Source: Candidatus Villigracilis vicinus (GTDB taxonomy: Bacteria; Chloroflexota; Anaerolineae; Anaerolineales; Villigracilaceae). From it: a DNA stretch of 64,000 nucleotides. Location of the stretch: contig JADKIL010000005.1 of NCBI GenBank assembly GCA_016721315.1, forward strand, positions 1-64,000. Reading direction: 5' to 3'. Numbering within the stretch: position 1 is the first letter of the stretch; each line of letters starts with the position of its first letter. The position numbers were made by a program, and so were the translations under genes. Below are positions 16,488-25,048 of the stretch, one piece after another. A model generated the notes under the pieces. That model made no database searches. It saw only the letters and a program-made list of their open reading frames with translations, and was not told the DNA's origin.

Positions 16488-17743
16488 ATGAAAACAATTA
16501 CATTATTAACCAGCGGCACTCTCGGAGACGTCCTCCCCTACATTGCCCTTGGTAAAGGGTTGATCGAAGCTGGGTACAACGTCCGCATTGCTGCGCCGCG
16601 GGGGTTTGCGAATCTCATTAAAAACCATCACGTCCCATTTTCTCCATTCGACGGCAACCCTACTGACCTGCTGATTGAACAAGGCGACTCCACGCCGATG
16701 ACGCTTGGCACGAATCCGATTCGGTCACTGCGAGCCACACAAGATTTTCTGCGCAAAGCCCGCCCGTTATACCGTCACATGCTGCACACCGCCGCCGAAG
16801 CCTGCCGCGGCTCCGACTTGCTCATTCACGGCTTGCCCACCATTTGGGGCGCACACATCGCCGAAGGCTTGGGCATTCCCGCCATCCGCGCTAATTTGCA
16901 ACCACTCACGCCCACTCGCGAATTTCCATCCGCACTTTTGCCGTTTCGTTTTTCTCTTTCAGGGATCGGAAACTGGTTCTCGCATTGGGCTGTGACTCAA
17001 GCCACTTGGCTTTCATGGCGCTCGGAAATAAACCACGCGCGTCACGCGGACTTTGGGCTTGCTCCCGCTCAACTACTTGACCCTACTCTAAAAGCGGACT
17101 CGTACCAACCTCTCACCCTTAACGCCTTCAGTGAAATTGTCCTGCCACGTCCACGAGACTGGAATGAGAAGCAAGTCATCACTGGTTATTGGCGAATAAA
17201 AGGATTAACCAGACCAGTTGATGAGCCGCAAGCACTGCAAAAATTCTAAACATTCCCCAAAACCCCATCGCCATCGGATTCGGCAGCCCCGGCACACAGG
17301 GATATTTGTCCATGCTTGAAGAAGCTCTGAACCTTGCGGACGCCCAAGCCGTGCTAACTCTGCCTGAAAAATATCATCGCGAGATCAAATCCAATAACAT
17401 CTTCCCTATTGCATACGTTCCGCATGACTGGCTGTATAAACGCGTCAAAGTCGCCATCCACCACGGCGGCGCTGGGACAACGTCCGCGAGTTTGCACGCA
17501 GGCATTCCCACCATTACCATGCCCCTCGCTATTGACCAATTCTTCTGGGGTGAGCGGATTCAGAAAATTGGCGTGGGGCTATCCATTCCACAGCGAAAGT
17601 TGAATGCAGAGAATTTGGCAGAAGCCATCAGTGAAGCATTGACCAACAAAGAGATGAACGCGAGAGCAAAGGCAATCCGTGACGCGCTAAACAAAGAAGA
17701 TGGCATTGAAGCCGCTGTAAGTCAGATCCGAAAACTGCTGTAA
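16488..17743 (+). pseudogene. GT1-family glycosyltransferase, split by one frameshift
   Basis: The N-terminal part starts at ATG 16488 with the GT1 opening ITLLTSGTLGDVLPYIALGKGL. It stops at 17249. The C-terminal part resumes in the -1 frame, reading NPIAIGFGSPGTQGY and later the nucleotide-sugar motif VAIHHGGAGTTSASLHAGIPTI, through to 17743. Restoring one A in the A5 run at about 17239-17245 gives a continuous protein of about 418 residues, the normal length for UDP-dependent sterol/antibiotic-type glucosyltransferases. It is therefore either a sequencing error, slippage site or recent mutation. Substrate unknown. Confidence 0.85.
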
Positions 17744-17744
17744 A

Positions 17745-17893
17745 AACTCCGAAGGAGTGAAATGATTGTAGAAACCGAGGTCAATTAAAAGAAAACCCCG
17801 AAGGGGTGACATAATTTTGCAAACCAATGACATCCCTTCGGGATTATTTGACCAATTAAATTAGTCTAGAATCATTCCATCCCTTCGGGATTA
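17745..17893. repeat. Cluster of four CCGAAGGG-type palindromic repeats
   Basis: Two direct units (CTCCGAAGGAGTGAAAT, CCCCGAAGGGGTGACAT) are followed by two inverted units (CATCCCTTCGGGATTATTT twice). The last unit runs into the MFS gene and encodes its final residues. The cluster separates convergent genes and can fold into several hairpins, so it may also end transcription. Confidence 0.75.
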
Positions 17894-19053
17894 TTTCTTC
17901 GCAGTGTCAAAATAGCTATAGCCAAGGCAAATGCTGAAAACAAACTCCCAAGCCAATACGGTGCGGAGATGGCGATGACATCAAACGAGATGCCCGCAAT
18001 GGTGGGGCCGAAGATGTTGGTGAAAGCCAGCAAGGTTTGATTCCCTCCCATGAGGCGCCCTTGCTCATTCTCAGGGACGCGCAACGAGACTAGCGCCGTC
18101 AGTGACGGGATGCTGATGCCCGTCCCAAGCGCAACGACAGCCACAGCGGGGAAGATCATCCATGCCGTGGGGACGAACGCCATACCCGCCAAGCCGATCA
18201 CCATGCAAGTGAGTCCCACGGGGATGAGTTTACTTTCGCCAAAACGCGCTTGTAACCTGGCATATAAAAGTCCCTGCACGATCACCCCACACAAACCGAC
18301 ATATAGATAGAAGTAACTATTCTGAGCAGGGGTCCAACCGAAGCGGGCATTGGAGAAAAGTGGAAAATTCGTCTGCAAACCAGCGAAAGCGAGGTTGAGT
18401 AGGAAGAGAACGATTAGAAAATTTTGGATATTCTTCTGACGGAAGATGCTGGTGAATTGACCCGCCCAACTAAAGACTTTCGAAAACGGTTTGGTCTCGC
18501 GGCGTTCGGGAGATAATGATTCGGGGAGGAAAAAGAATCCGAAAGCAGTATTGGCAAAGGCTAAGAAAGAGGCGACGAGCGCCGGGGCGCTGAGTCCGTA
18601 TCCGCTCAAGAGTCCGCCGAGGATGGGACCCGCCATGATGCCCAATCCAAAAGCGAGTTGAGAATAGTTAATGCCCTTGGCACGATTCTCAGCGTTGGTC
18701 GTGTCTGCCACGTAGGCATGAGCAAGAGTCAAGTTCGAGCCGGTTAGACCATCGATGAAGACTGCAAGAAAAATAATGAGGAGCGAATTTGCCAAGCCGA
18801 GCAAAAGATAGGAAGTCGCCGTGCCCAAAAGACAGAACAACAAAATGGGTTTGCGCCCGTAACGGTCAGAGAGTGCGCCGAGAATGGGACCCGAGACGAG
18901 TTGAATGGTCGAATACATCGACATCAAACCGCCTGCAATAGCAGCACCGCCATCCTGTGCCTGCACAAAGAAAGGCAGCAAGGGCAGCATGATGCCGTAG
19001 CCGAGCATGTCTACAAAAACGGAAACGAGGATGATGAAGAAGGAAGTAGGCAA
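17872..19053 (-). CDS. MFS transporter, TetA-like multidrug exporter family
   Basis: 393 residues with about twelve hydrophobic segments. The motif-A loop GALSDRYGRKPIL follows TM2, and the SQLAFGLGIMAGPILGG segment in TM5 is the drug-antiporter motif C region. Overall it resembles TetA(A-G)/multidrug proton antiporters. The last nine residues (RNNPEGME region) are read from a dispersed repeat, so the native C-terminus was probably replaced or extended. No TetR-like regulator is adjacent. Confidence 0.88.
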   Translation of the reverse strand: MPTSFFIILVSVFVDMLGYGIMLPLLPFFVQAQDGGAAIAGGLMSMYSTIQLVSGPILGALSDRYGRKPILLFCLLGTATSYLLLGLANSLLIIFLAVFIDGLTGSNLTLAHAYVADTTNAENRAKGINYSQLAFGLGIMAGPILGGLLSGYGLSAPALVASFLAFANTAFGFFFLPESLSPERRETKPFSKVFSWAGQFTSIFRQKNIQNFLIVLFLLNLAFAGLQTNFPLFSNARFGWTPAQNSYFYLYVGLCGVIVQGLLYARLQARFGESKLIPVGLTCMVIGLAGMAFVPTAWMIFPAVAVVALGTGISIPSLTALVSLRVPENEQGRLMGGNQTLLAFTNIFGPTIAGISFDVIAISAPYWLGSLFSAFALAIAILTLRRNNPEGME

Positions 19054-19071
19054 GGTAATTTACCAATAATA

Positions 19072-19113
19072 AAAGTGGTGAGCGGGCTGATTATACATTC
19101 CACTCACCACTTT
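19072..19113 (-). terminator. Rho-independent terminator after the NHL lipoprotein gene
   Basis: Inverted repeat AAAGTGGTGAG / CTCACCACTTT (11 bp, 20-nt loop). On the minus strand it is followed by TTTTATTATT, and it lies between the NHL gene stop and the MFS start. Confidence 0.65.
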
Positions 19114-19147
19114 CTGTATCATGCTTCGAGATACCCCAAAAACGTAT

Positions 19148-20122
19148 TTACGGCAGTTCGATCACTGAAACCTTATTCCCCGATTGACTTACAACATACA
19201 TCTTTCCATTTCCGAACGCGATCGCCGTGGGACGTCTAAAAGGGTTGTCCAAAACATGTTCATCGCCAAATGCCCGGAGGGGATTTCCCTCGGCATCGAA
19301 AACTTGAACACGTCCAAGGTCATAGTCTGTCACATAGACATTCCCTGCGGAATCCACAGCGATACCTTCCGGCGTGCCTTTGATGTTGATATCTGTACCC
19401 ATCTTCCAGGAGACGAGGAAGGTCCCATCAGAAGCAAACTTCTGAACAAATTTGGTTTCGTAATCAGCAACGTAAATGATCCCTTGCGGGTCAACGGCAA
19501 TGCCGGTGGCATGTTTGAATTTTCCATCGCCTTCACCATCGCCGCCAAACTTCATCAGGAACTTGCCATTATTATCGAACTTCTGCACAAAGGGATTGCC
19601 GTCATCGGTGACATACACATTGCCATCCACATCCACCGCGATGCCAATAGCGCGCACGAACTGACCATCATCCGTCCCTTCGCTGCCCCATTGGGTCAGG
19701 AATTTTCCGTCTTTATCGAACTTTTGAATGCGGAAGTTGGCGTTATCCACCACGAAGACATTATCGTTGGCGTCGATCGCCAGCCCGCCGAAGCCCATCG
19801 TATTGAATTCGCCTGCCGCGCTGCCTTGCTTATCCCACTTCGCCAACAGGTTGCCCTCGGCATCGAAAACAAGTACGCGGTTGCTGCCCATATCGCTGAC
19901 ATAGATCTGTCCGAGCGAATTAACGGCAACACCATATGGATCCTTCATTCCTTCCGTCGTTATCTTGATCTCAACAGGTTTTTCAGGGGTCATGGTTACC
20001 TCAATTGTTGGGGTTTTGGTTGGCGGATCAGGGGTGAAGGTGGAAGTTGGAAGCGCTTCCGCTCCCCCGCTACAGGCGCTTAATAAACACAACCCCACCA
20101 ATAATAGGATAGTTCTTCTCAT
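19148..20122 (-). CDS. NHL-repeat beta-propeller lipoprotein
   Basis: 324 residues. The signal peptide ends in LLSAC with lipidated Cys17, then a Thr/Pro-rich linker. The body is a run of about six NHL repeats with the pattern GIAVD-x-GN-(V/I)YV-x-D and VQKFD-x-xGKFL. This predicts an exported propeller used for binding; NHL propellers are rarely enzymes. It ends with its own terminator and has no obvious operon partner. Confidence 0.9.
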   Translation of the reverse strand: MRRTILLLVGLCLLSACSGGAEALPTSTFTPDPPTKTPTIEVTMTPEKPVEIKITTEGMKDPYGVAVNSLGQIYVSDMGSNRVLVFDAEGNLLAKWDKQGSAAGEFNTMGFGGLAIDANDNVFVVDNANFRIQKFDKDGKFLTQWGSEGTDDGQFVRAIGIAVDVDGNVYVTDDGNPFVQKFDNNGKFLMKFGGDGEGDGKFKHATGIAVDPQGIIYVADYETKFVQKFASDGTFLVSWKMGTDINIKGTPEGIAVDSAGNVYVTDYDLGRVQVFDAEGNPLRAFGDEHVLDNPFRRPTAIAFGNGKMYVVSQSGNKVSVIELP

Positions 20123-20223
20123 GCGTGTTCCTCCTCAATAAGTTTGAAGGATTATAGACGCACAAGATGGGATGGGTACCATTCTCCAGAATGGATTTCA
20201 CCACCCCAAAAGACGGGTCTAAT

Positions 20224-20251
20224 AAAAAAGGGACGGCAGAGTCGCCGTCCC
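20224..20251 (-). terminator. Strong Rho-independent terminator
   Basis: GGGACGGC-gactct-GCCGTCCC followed by TTTTTTATT on the minus strand, 20 bp after the AIM24-family stop codon. Perfect 8-bp GC-rich stem. Confidence 0.85.
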
Positions 20252-20270
20252 TGAATGTGTCGAAGATAAG

Positions 20271-20954
20271 CTAGCTGCTCTTGCTCGGAGGAGGAGGCAG
20301 CTGCGGAATGATCCAATTGATCAGCGCCTGCGGAGAACGGGTCTGGATGTAGATCTTGCCGGGTCCGGTCAGTTCGATCACCAAACCTTCGCCGCTAAAC
20401 AAGGTGGACTTGATACCACCCACCGACCTGGGCTGAACGCCCATCGTGCCATCGAAAGCAACCAGGTGAGAAGTATCCACAACATATTTCTCACCCGCAT
20501 TGAGAGTCTTCTCAAAGATCGCGCCATAAGACGAAACCAGCAACGTCCCCGTGCCGGTCGCTTCCAACATCGCCACGCCTTCGGCAGACATCAACGCCTT
20601 GACACTGACCTTCGCGGTCAACTCAATGGTCGACTCAGATGCCATGTAAGAACCGGACTGCACCATCAACTTATTGCCGCTCATTTCGATCACAGCAATA
20701 TCGCCGGGCAATTCAGGTGCGAGAGTCACCTCGCCGCCATTGGCAGAAGCCACAAAGAAATTTTGGAAGAACGACTCGCCGCCTAACATGGCACGCCCCA
20801 ATGATTTGAGAATACCGCCCTCGGCTTTGGTTTCAATATTAACATCACTCGACATGCTGACCATTGCGCCAGCCTCCGCACGGATGCGCTCATTTGGTGC
20901 AAGCTTGGCAATTGCCAGCGAATACGACGGGCGGTGAATAATTTCAATATCCAT
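20271..20954 (-). CDS. AIM24/TIGR00266-family protein
   Basis: 227 residues matching the AIM24 (DUF124) beta-roll family: N-terminal HRPSYSLAIAKLAPNERIRAEAGAMVSMS, then GGESFFQNFF and EVTLAPELPGDIAVIEM, and C-terminal GEGLVIELTGPGKIYIQTRSP. The bacterial role is not established; yeast Aim24 is mitochondrial. It is monocistronic, with a strong terminator downstream and about 100 bp upstream before the next stop. No signal peptide. Confidence 0.88.
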   Translation of the reverse strand: MDIEIIHRPSYSLAIAKLAPNERIRAEAGAMVSMSSDVNIETKAEGGILKSLGRAMLGGESFFQNFFVASANGGEVTLAPELPGDIAVIEMSGNKLMVQSGSYMASESTIELTAKVSVKALMSAEGVAMLEATGTGTLLVSSYGAIFEKTLNAGEKYVVDTSHLVAFDGTMGVQPRSVGGIKSTLFSGEGLVIELTGPGKIYIQTRSPQALINWIIPQLPPPPSKSS

Positions 20955-21054
20955 GGTGGTTCTCTCCTGTTAAGTTTAAATTGATGATACAGTGAAATTA
21001 TAGTGTGGACACAAAAAAATTATGTTTGCAGCTGCATATCATTTTAAAGCGATG

Positions 21055-22305
21055 CTAAAACCGCTCCAAGCGCATCGGACTTAAACTGAAAGCGGGGTGC
21101 TGTCCATTGAGAAGTTGACTTACAACCAAACCGGTTCCCGGTCCTAACGAGAGACCAAGCATGGCGTGACCTGTTGCCAGCACAAGATTGCTGTGCTTCG
21201 GTGACTTGCCAATGATCGGCACACCATCAGGCGTGGTGGGACGCAGCCCCGCCCAGGTTTCTTTCACGTCCAATTTTTCATCCATGCGCAGATACTCTCG
21301 TGCCGAATTCTCAATACGCTGAATCCAAAGCGGATTCGGCTCCATGCTGTAATTGCCTACTTCGAGTCGACCCGTGAAACGCAGAAGTCCAGCCATCGGC
21401 GAGACGGCGATGCGGCGTTCACCCAAAATCAACGCATGGCTCGGCATCTGCTTGGTTGCAGACATGGTCATGCTGTATCCGCGCGCCGGTTGGATGGGAA
21501 TGTTCAACTTCAAATCTTTGGCAACAGAAGGAGTCACCGCACCAGCGGCGAGCACAATTTGTTCAGCTTCAAAATCTCCAGCCGTAGTTTTGACTTTGGT
21601 GATCATTCCGTTCGCCGACTCAAAACCAGTGACATGCGTGCCATCCATCAACTCCGCGCCCATAGACTTGACGCGCTCCTTCAGCAAATTGAGAAAGGCC
21701 GCCGGGTTGAGATGCGCATCTCCCGTAAAATGCACACCACCAAGGACATCGTCCACTGCGGCGGGTTCCACTTCGTGTATTCTTGTTCGGTCGTACACAC
21801 TGACGCGGATGCCATGCTTCTGCATGAATTCGCCTTCGTGCTGTCCTTCATGGAAAGCTTTCTCGGTCTTGAAAAGATGCAGCAAGCCTTTCTCTTGATA
21901 GGCACAATCAAATTTTTCTTCGGCGATGATCTGAGCAAAATTCTTCGCGCTGAGTTGACCGAGCTGATTAAGCGGCTCCAGTGAGCGATCTACATTATTC
22001 TGGCTGCACGCCAGAGTAAAGCGTAACAGCCACATCAAATAATTCGGGTCGAGGCTGACCTTCATCCCAAACGGACTGTGCGCGGGGTCGAGCATCCACT
22101 TAAGAGCGGAGGTCACCACGCCCGGAGCCGCCAACGGAATGATATGACTCGGCACGATATGCCCTGCATTGCCCGAGCCACTGCCCTTGCCAATTTCCTT
22201 GGCATCAAGCAAGGTTACTTTTCTGCCAGATTTCAAAAGGTAATACGCACAGCTTAAGCCTACGGGTCCCCCACCGATGATCAATACATCATGCTTCGAA
22301 TTCAT
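21055..22305 (-). CDS. FAD-dependent D-amino acid dehydrogenase, probable D-hydroxyproline dehydrogenase
   Basis: 416 residues from the ATG at 22305 (GGAG upstream). The FAD motif VLIIGGGPVGLSCAYYLLKSG opens the protein, with the DAKEIGKGSGSGNAGHI segment of DadA-type flavoproteins next and GLRPTTPDGVPIIG near the C-terminus. DadA relatives oxidise D-amino acids to imino acids. A hydroxyproline epimerase and a DHDPS-family enzyme 3-5 kb away on the same strand suggest it acts as a HypO-like D-hydroxyproline dehydrogenase, but D-proline or D-alanine cannot be excluded. Confidence 0.85.
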   Translation of the reverse strand: MNSKHDVLIIGGGPVGLSCAYYLLKSGRKVTLLDAKEIGKGSGSGNAGHIVPSHIIPLAAPGVVTSALKWMLDPAHSPFGMKVSLDPNYLMWLLRFTLACSQNNVDRSLEPLNQLGQLSAKNFAQIIAEEKFDCAYQEKGLLHLFKTEKAFHEGQHEGEFMQKHGIRVSVYDRTRIHEVEPAAVDDVLGGVHFTGDAHLNPAAFLNLLKERVKSMGAELMDGTHVTGFESANGMITKVKTTAGDFEAEQIVLAAGAVTPSVAKDLKLNIPIQPARGYSMTMSATKQMPSHALILGERRIAVSPMAGLLRFTGRLEVGNYSMEPNPLWIQRIENSAREYLRMDEKLDVKETWAGLRPTTPDGVPIIGKSPKHSNLVLATGHAMLGLSLGPGTGLVVSQLLNGQHPAFSLSPMRLERF

Positions 22306-22410
22306 TGAGTCTCCACAAGACACTCCACCTTTACCCTTTGCAAGAAAAGGTCAAACAGTGGAAGTCAAAAGTCAGTATGGCAAAGAGCCATCTCCAAAAT
22401 TATACAGTGA

Positions 22411-22438
22411 TTGGAAGCAAAAACGGAATTGCTATAGA
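22411..22438 (+). promoter_or_regulatory. Candidate promoter of the MmyB-type regulator
   Basis: TTGGAA (22411-22416), 16 bases, TATAGA (22433-22438), lying 28 bases before the start codon. Acceptable but not strong match. Confidence 0.4.
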
Positions 22439-22466
22439 ATGCCCGTGAAGGGTATACTTTTTATCC

Positions 22467-23405
22467 ATGCCCACGATCCCATCTGTTGTCCATCCCGCAT
22501 GTCATGATTTTGTTGTAGTAGTCGAAGAATTATTGGAGCGGCGCCAGCGTGAAGCCGTCGAGACCACTCGTTCCACCATCTCATGGCGCGACGATGATTG
22601 GGGACCACGCACATGGACTCGGACCGAGTTGGAATACCGTGTGTACAGCAGCTATAAACAAATGCGCAATGGGCGCATCACCCGCCCGCCGCGCCGCGAA
22701 ACCGTAATGGAGATCGCAGACTATTTGAACTGCAATCTGGACGAGCGCAACCGCTTGTTGGTGGCGGCAGAACTCGCTCCGGTCTCATCCTACTTAACCG
22801 GCGACGCATTGGATACTGTTCTACAAGTCGCAATTTCTGTGGCACAAAACCTCGCCATGCCCGCCATGATCATCAACCGCGATTGGCACATCCACTATTT
22901 CAATGAACATTTGATCCGGCTGTACGGGGTTACACCAGAACAACTGGCATCTCTTGCACCGGAACAAATGAATATCCTGAACCTGTTGTTCGACCCGCAA
23001 CTTCCCCTCTACCCACGCCTCATTCAAAACCGCAGCTCATGGACGCGCATGGCACGCCAGACCATTTATGGTTTTAAGTCTGCAAACACCTTGTACCAAT
23101 TCGAGTCCTGGTATCAGGGACTTGTTTCGCGGCTGATGCAGCTGCCCGAGTTCGAAAAACACTGGCGCACCGTCAACGCAAATTTGGATTTTGAAAGCGA
23201 CACGAGCGTACAGGACCAGCACCCCGCCGTCCAGGTGGATACCCTCGTCTCGTTCCAGCAGAACAACCCCGAGCGCGCATGGATCCGTCCTCTATTGATC
23301 TCTGTTGGGTATTTCCAATTTCAATTCCCGCAGATCGTCGCATTCCTCCCCGCCGATTACGAAAGCCAGGGCGTGTTCAAAAAGATCGGTGTACCGTTCC
23401 CATAA
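22467..23405 (+). CDS. XRE-family regulator with MmyB-like ligand-binding domain
   Basis: 312 residues. The N-terminal about 100 residues resemble the helix-turn-helix half of MmyB/ClgR-type regulators (YKQMRNGRITRPPRRETVMEIADYLNC, then DERNRLLVAAELAP). The rest is the PAS-like MmyB sensor domain, with MPAMIINRDWHIHYFNEHLIRLYG and NILNLLFDP. In studied relatives this domain binds fatty acids or similar hydrophobic ligands. It is divergent from the D-amino acid dehydrogenase across 161 bp, so it may control that gene, itself or both. Confidence 0.78.
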   Translation: MPTIPSVVHPACHDFVVVVEELLERRQREAVETTRSTISWRDDDWGPRTWTRTELEYRVYSSYKQMRNGRITRPPRRETVMEIADYLNCNLDERNRLLVAAELAPVSSYLTGDALDTVLQVAISVAQNLAMPAMIINRDWHIHYFNEHLIRLYGVTPEQLASLAPEQMNILNLLFDPQLPLYPRLIQNRSSWTRMARQTIYGFKSANTLYQFESWYQGLVSRLMQLPEFEKHWRTVNANLDFESDTSVQDQHPAVQVDTLVSFQQNNPERAWIRPLLISVGYFQFQFPQIVAFLPADYESQGVFKKIGVPFP

Positions 23406-23472
23406 GCCAAAGGACATTTTGTCCTTTGAGAATCTCCACCCCGCCTGTAAACTAGCCTAAAAGGAGAGAGTT

Positions 23473-24249
23473 ATGGGTACAAAAACTGTTGTCTTTATTC
23501 ACGGAATGTATATGACCCCGCTCTGCTGGGAACAGTGGGCGGAACGTTTTCAAGTAAGGGGCTATAACACACTTGCCCCCGCCTGGCCCGGCAGGGATAG
23601 ATCGGTAAAAGAGCTACAAACACCGGATGCCAGCCTTGGCAAACTTAACCTTGCTGATATCTTGGAGCATATGGAAAAGGTAATTCAAGCGTTGGACGAA
23701 AAACCGATCCTGATCGGACACTCGATGGGCGGGCTCGCCGCTCAGCTATTACTCAACCATGGACTCGGCTCCGCCGCCATTGCAATTGATTCTGCTCCTC
23801 CGGCAGGAGTATTCACCACTGAATCCTCCTTCCTCAAATCCAATTGGGGGCACATCACCCCATTTGCAGATCCTAATTCACCAGTCGTGATGACCTTCGA
23901 GCGTTTTCAATACGCTTTCGTCAACGGCATGGAGTTGAGCGAACAACGCGCCGCCTTCGAAAAGTATGTCGTGCCAGAATCCCGTGCCATTCCGCGCCAG
24001 TCTCTAACTTCGGTTGGGAAAGTGGATTTCAAGAAAGAACATGCTCCCCTCTTGCTGATTGCAGGCGGCATAGACAATATTATCCCTGCCGCGTTGAACA
24101 GAACCAATTACGAAAAATACAAAGCCAGTTCCTCGGTGACAGACTTCAAAGAATTCCCCGGGCGCAACCACTTTTTACTTGGGCAAAAGAATTGGGAGGA
24201 AATTGCCGATCACTGTATGGATTGGATCGCTAACAAAGCAGGGATATAA
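23473..24249 (+). CDS. Alpha/beta hydrolase
   Basis: 258 residues. The fold starts with VVFIHGMYMTPLCWEQW (oxyanion region HG), and the nucleophile elbow GHSMGG carries Ser near residue 90. A late Asp (GGIDNIIP) and His (GRNHFLLG) complete the expected triad. AAGGAGAG lies just upstream of the ATG. It follows the MmyB regulator by 67 bp and may share its transcript. Substrate unknown; no signal peptide. Confidence 0.85.
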   Translation: MGTKTVVFIHGMYMTPLCWEQWAERFQVRGYNTLAPAWPGRDRSVKELQTPDASLGKLNLADILEHMEKVIQALDEKPILIGHSMGGLAAQLLLNHGLGSAAIAIDSAPPAGVFTTESSFLKSNWGHITPFADPNSPVVMTFERFQYAFVNGMELSEQRAAFEKYVVPESRAIPRQSLTSVGKVDFKKEHAPLLLIAGGIDNIIPAALNRTNYEKYKASSSVTDFKEFPGRNHFLLGQKNWEEIADHCMDWIANKAGI

Positions 24250-24252
24250 TTA

Positions 24253-24277
24253 TAAAAACAGCCACCTAGATGGCTGT
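24253..24277 (-). terminator. Terminator after the membrane-protein gene
   Basis: ACAGCCA-tctagg-TGGCTGT on the minus strand, followed by TTTTTATAATT, between convergent stops at 24249 and 24314. Confidence 0.6.
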
Positions 24278-24313
24278 CTCTGGCAATGTTTTGGTCAAAT
24301 GTGACGGTTTTTA

Positions 24314-25012
24314 TTACAGCTTTATTTTTGTGCTGGTTTGTTTTTGACCCTTACTTTTTGAAACTTGCCCCTTCTCATACGTGATGACCTCTTCGATGCT
24401 TTTGCCGTAGATCAAAGACCCTTCAAAAATTTGGGTAAAGAACCAAATCCGAAACTTAAAGCTTTCAGATGCCAGCATCCAACAAGCAAAGAGTTCCGCC
24501 AAGGCGATCAGCAAAAAGGACACAGTCATGGTCATGAAGAACGCGATCACATTGGTGAGCGCCATCAGCAAAAGTCCAAAGGCAATGTTTCTCAACATCA
24601 TGCTATCGGCTTGAAATCGATCAATGCTTTGAGCGGTTTCATAACTACGCTGACGAAGAATGATCAGCAATGTTTCCCAATCTTTTGGCACAAACTTAAT
24701 GCCAAGTTTGGGGTATCTCTCTTTGATCATATTCAAACTAATGGATGTAGCCCCTTGCGGGTTTCGAATGCGGAACACAAATTTGAAGAAAAAATTCAGG
24801 GAGAGCGGGTCAAAGATATGCCCAACAATATAAGCGGCGAACAACCCCAGAGCCACCAACCCGAATGCCGGTTCCTGCCCCGCTTGCATCAAATTCGTCA
24901 GGTTGACATACTTCAAGCCCAACACACGTAACAGATCATTGACCGCATAAAGATAAACAAACCCCGGCAGCAAATACGAGAAAAAATCATAAAACCCTAA
25001 ATTGATCGACAT
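24314..25012 (-). CDS. Membrane protein of unknown function
   Basis: 232 residues that I do not recognise. Hydrophobic segments lie near residues 8-28 (FSYLLPGFVYLYAV), 48-66 (FGLVALGLFAAYIVGHIF) and a long stretch near 140-180 (IAFGLLLMALTNVIAFFMTMTVSFLLI) that probably forms two spans. A soluble central part between spans and a Lys/Gln-rich tail are cytoplasmic by the positive-inside rule. It is about 35 bp downstream of the hydroxyproline epimerase stop-to-start direction on the same strand, so co-transcription is possible. Confidence 0.7.
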   Translation of the reverse strand: MSINLGFYDFFSYLLPGFVYLYAVNDLLRVLGLKYVNLTNLMQAGQEPAFGLVALGLFAAYIVGHIFDPLSLNFFFKFVFRIRNPQGATSISLNMIKERYPKLGIKFVPKDWETLLIILRQRSYETAQSIDRFQADSMMLRNIAFGLLLMALTNVIAFFMTMTVSFLLIALAELFACWMLASESFKFRIWFFTQIFEGSLIYGKSIEEVITYEKGQVSKSKGQKQTSTKIKL

Positions 25013-25048
25013 TCCATTTTCCTCTCATCGTGCAGAAACTTAGAGTGA

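Noticed and set aside
17745..17893. CRISPR-like repeat cluster
   Set aside because: Units are in both directions, short, with no constant spacers and no cas genes.
19184..20083. 299-codon frame antisense to the NHL lipoprotein
   Set aside because: Mirror of the repeated NHL codons; no start signal or recognisable domain.
21353..21984. Overlapping plus-strand frames inside the DadA-like gene
   Set aside because: No family features and entirely within a well-conserved flavoprotein gene.
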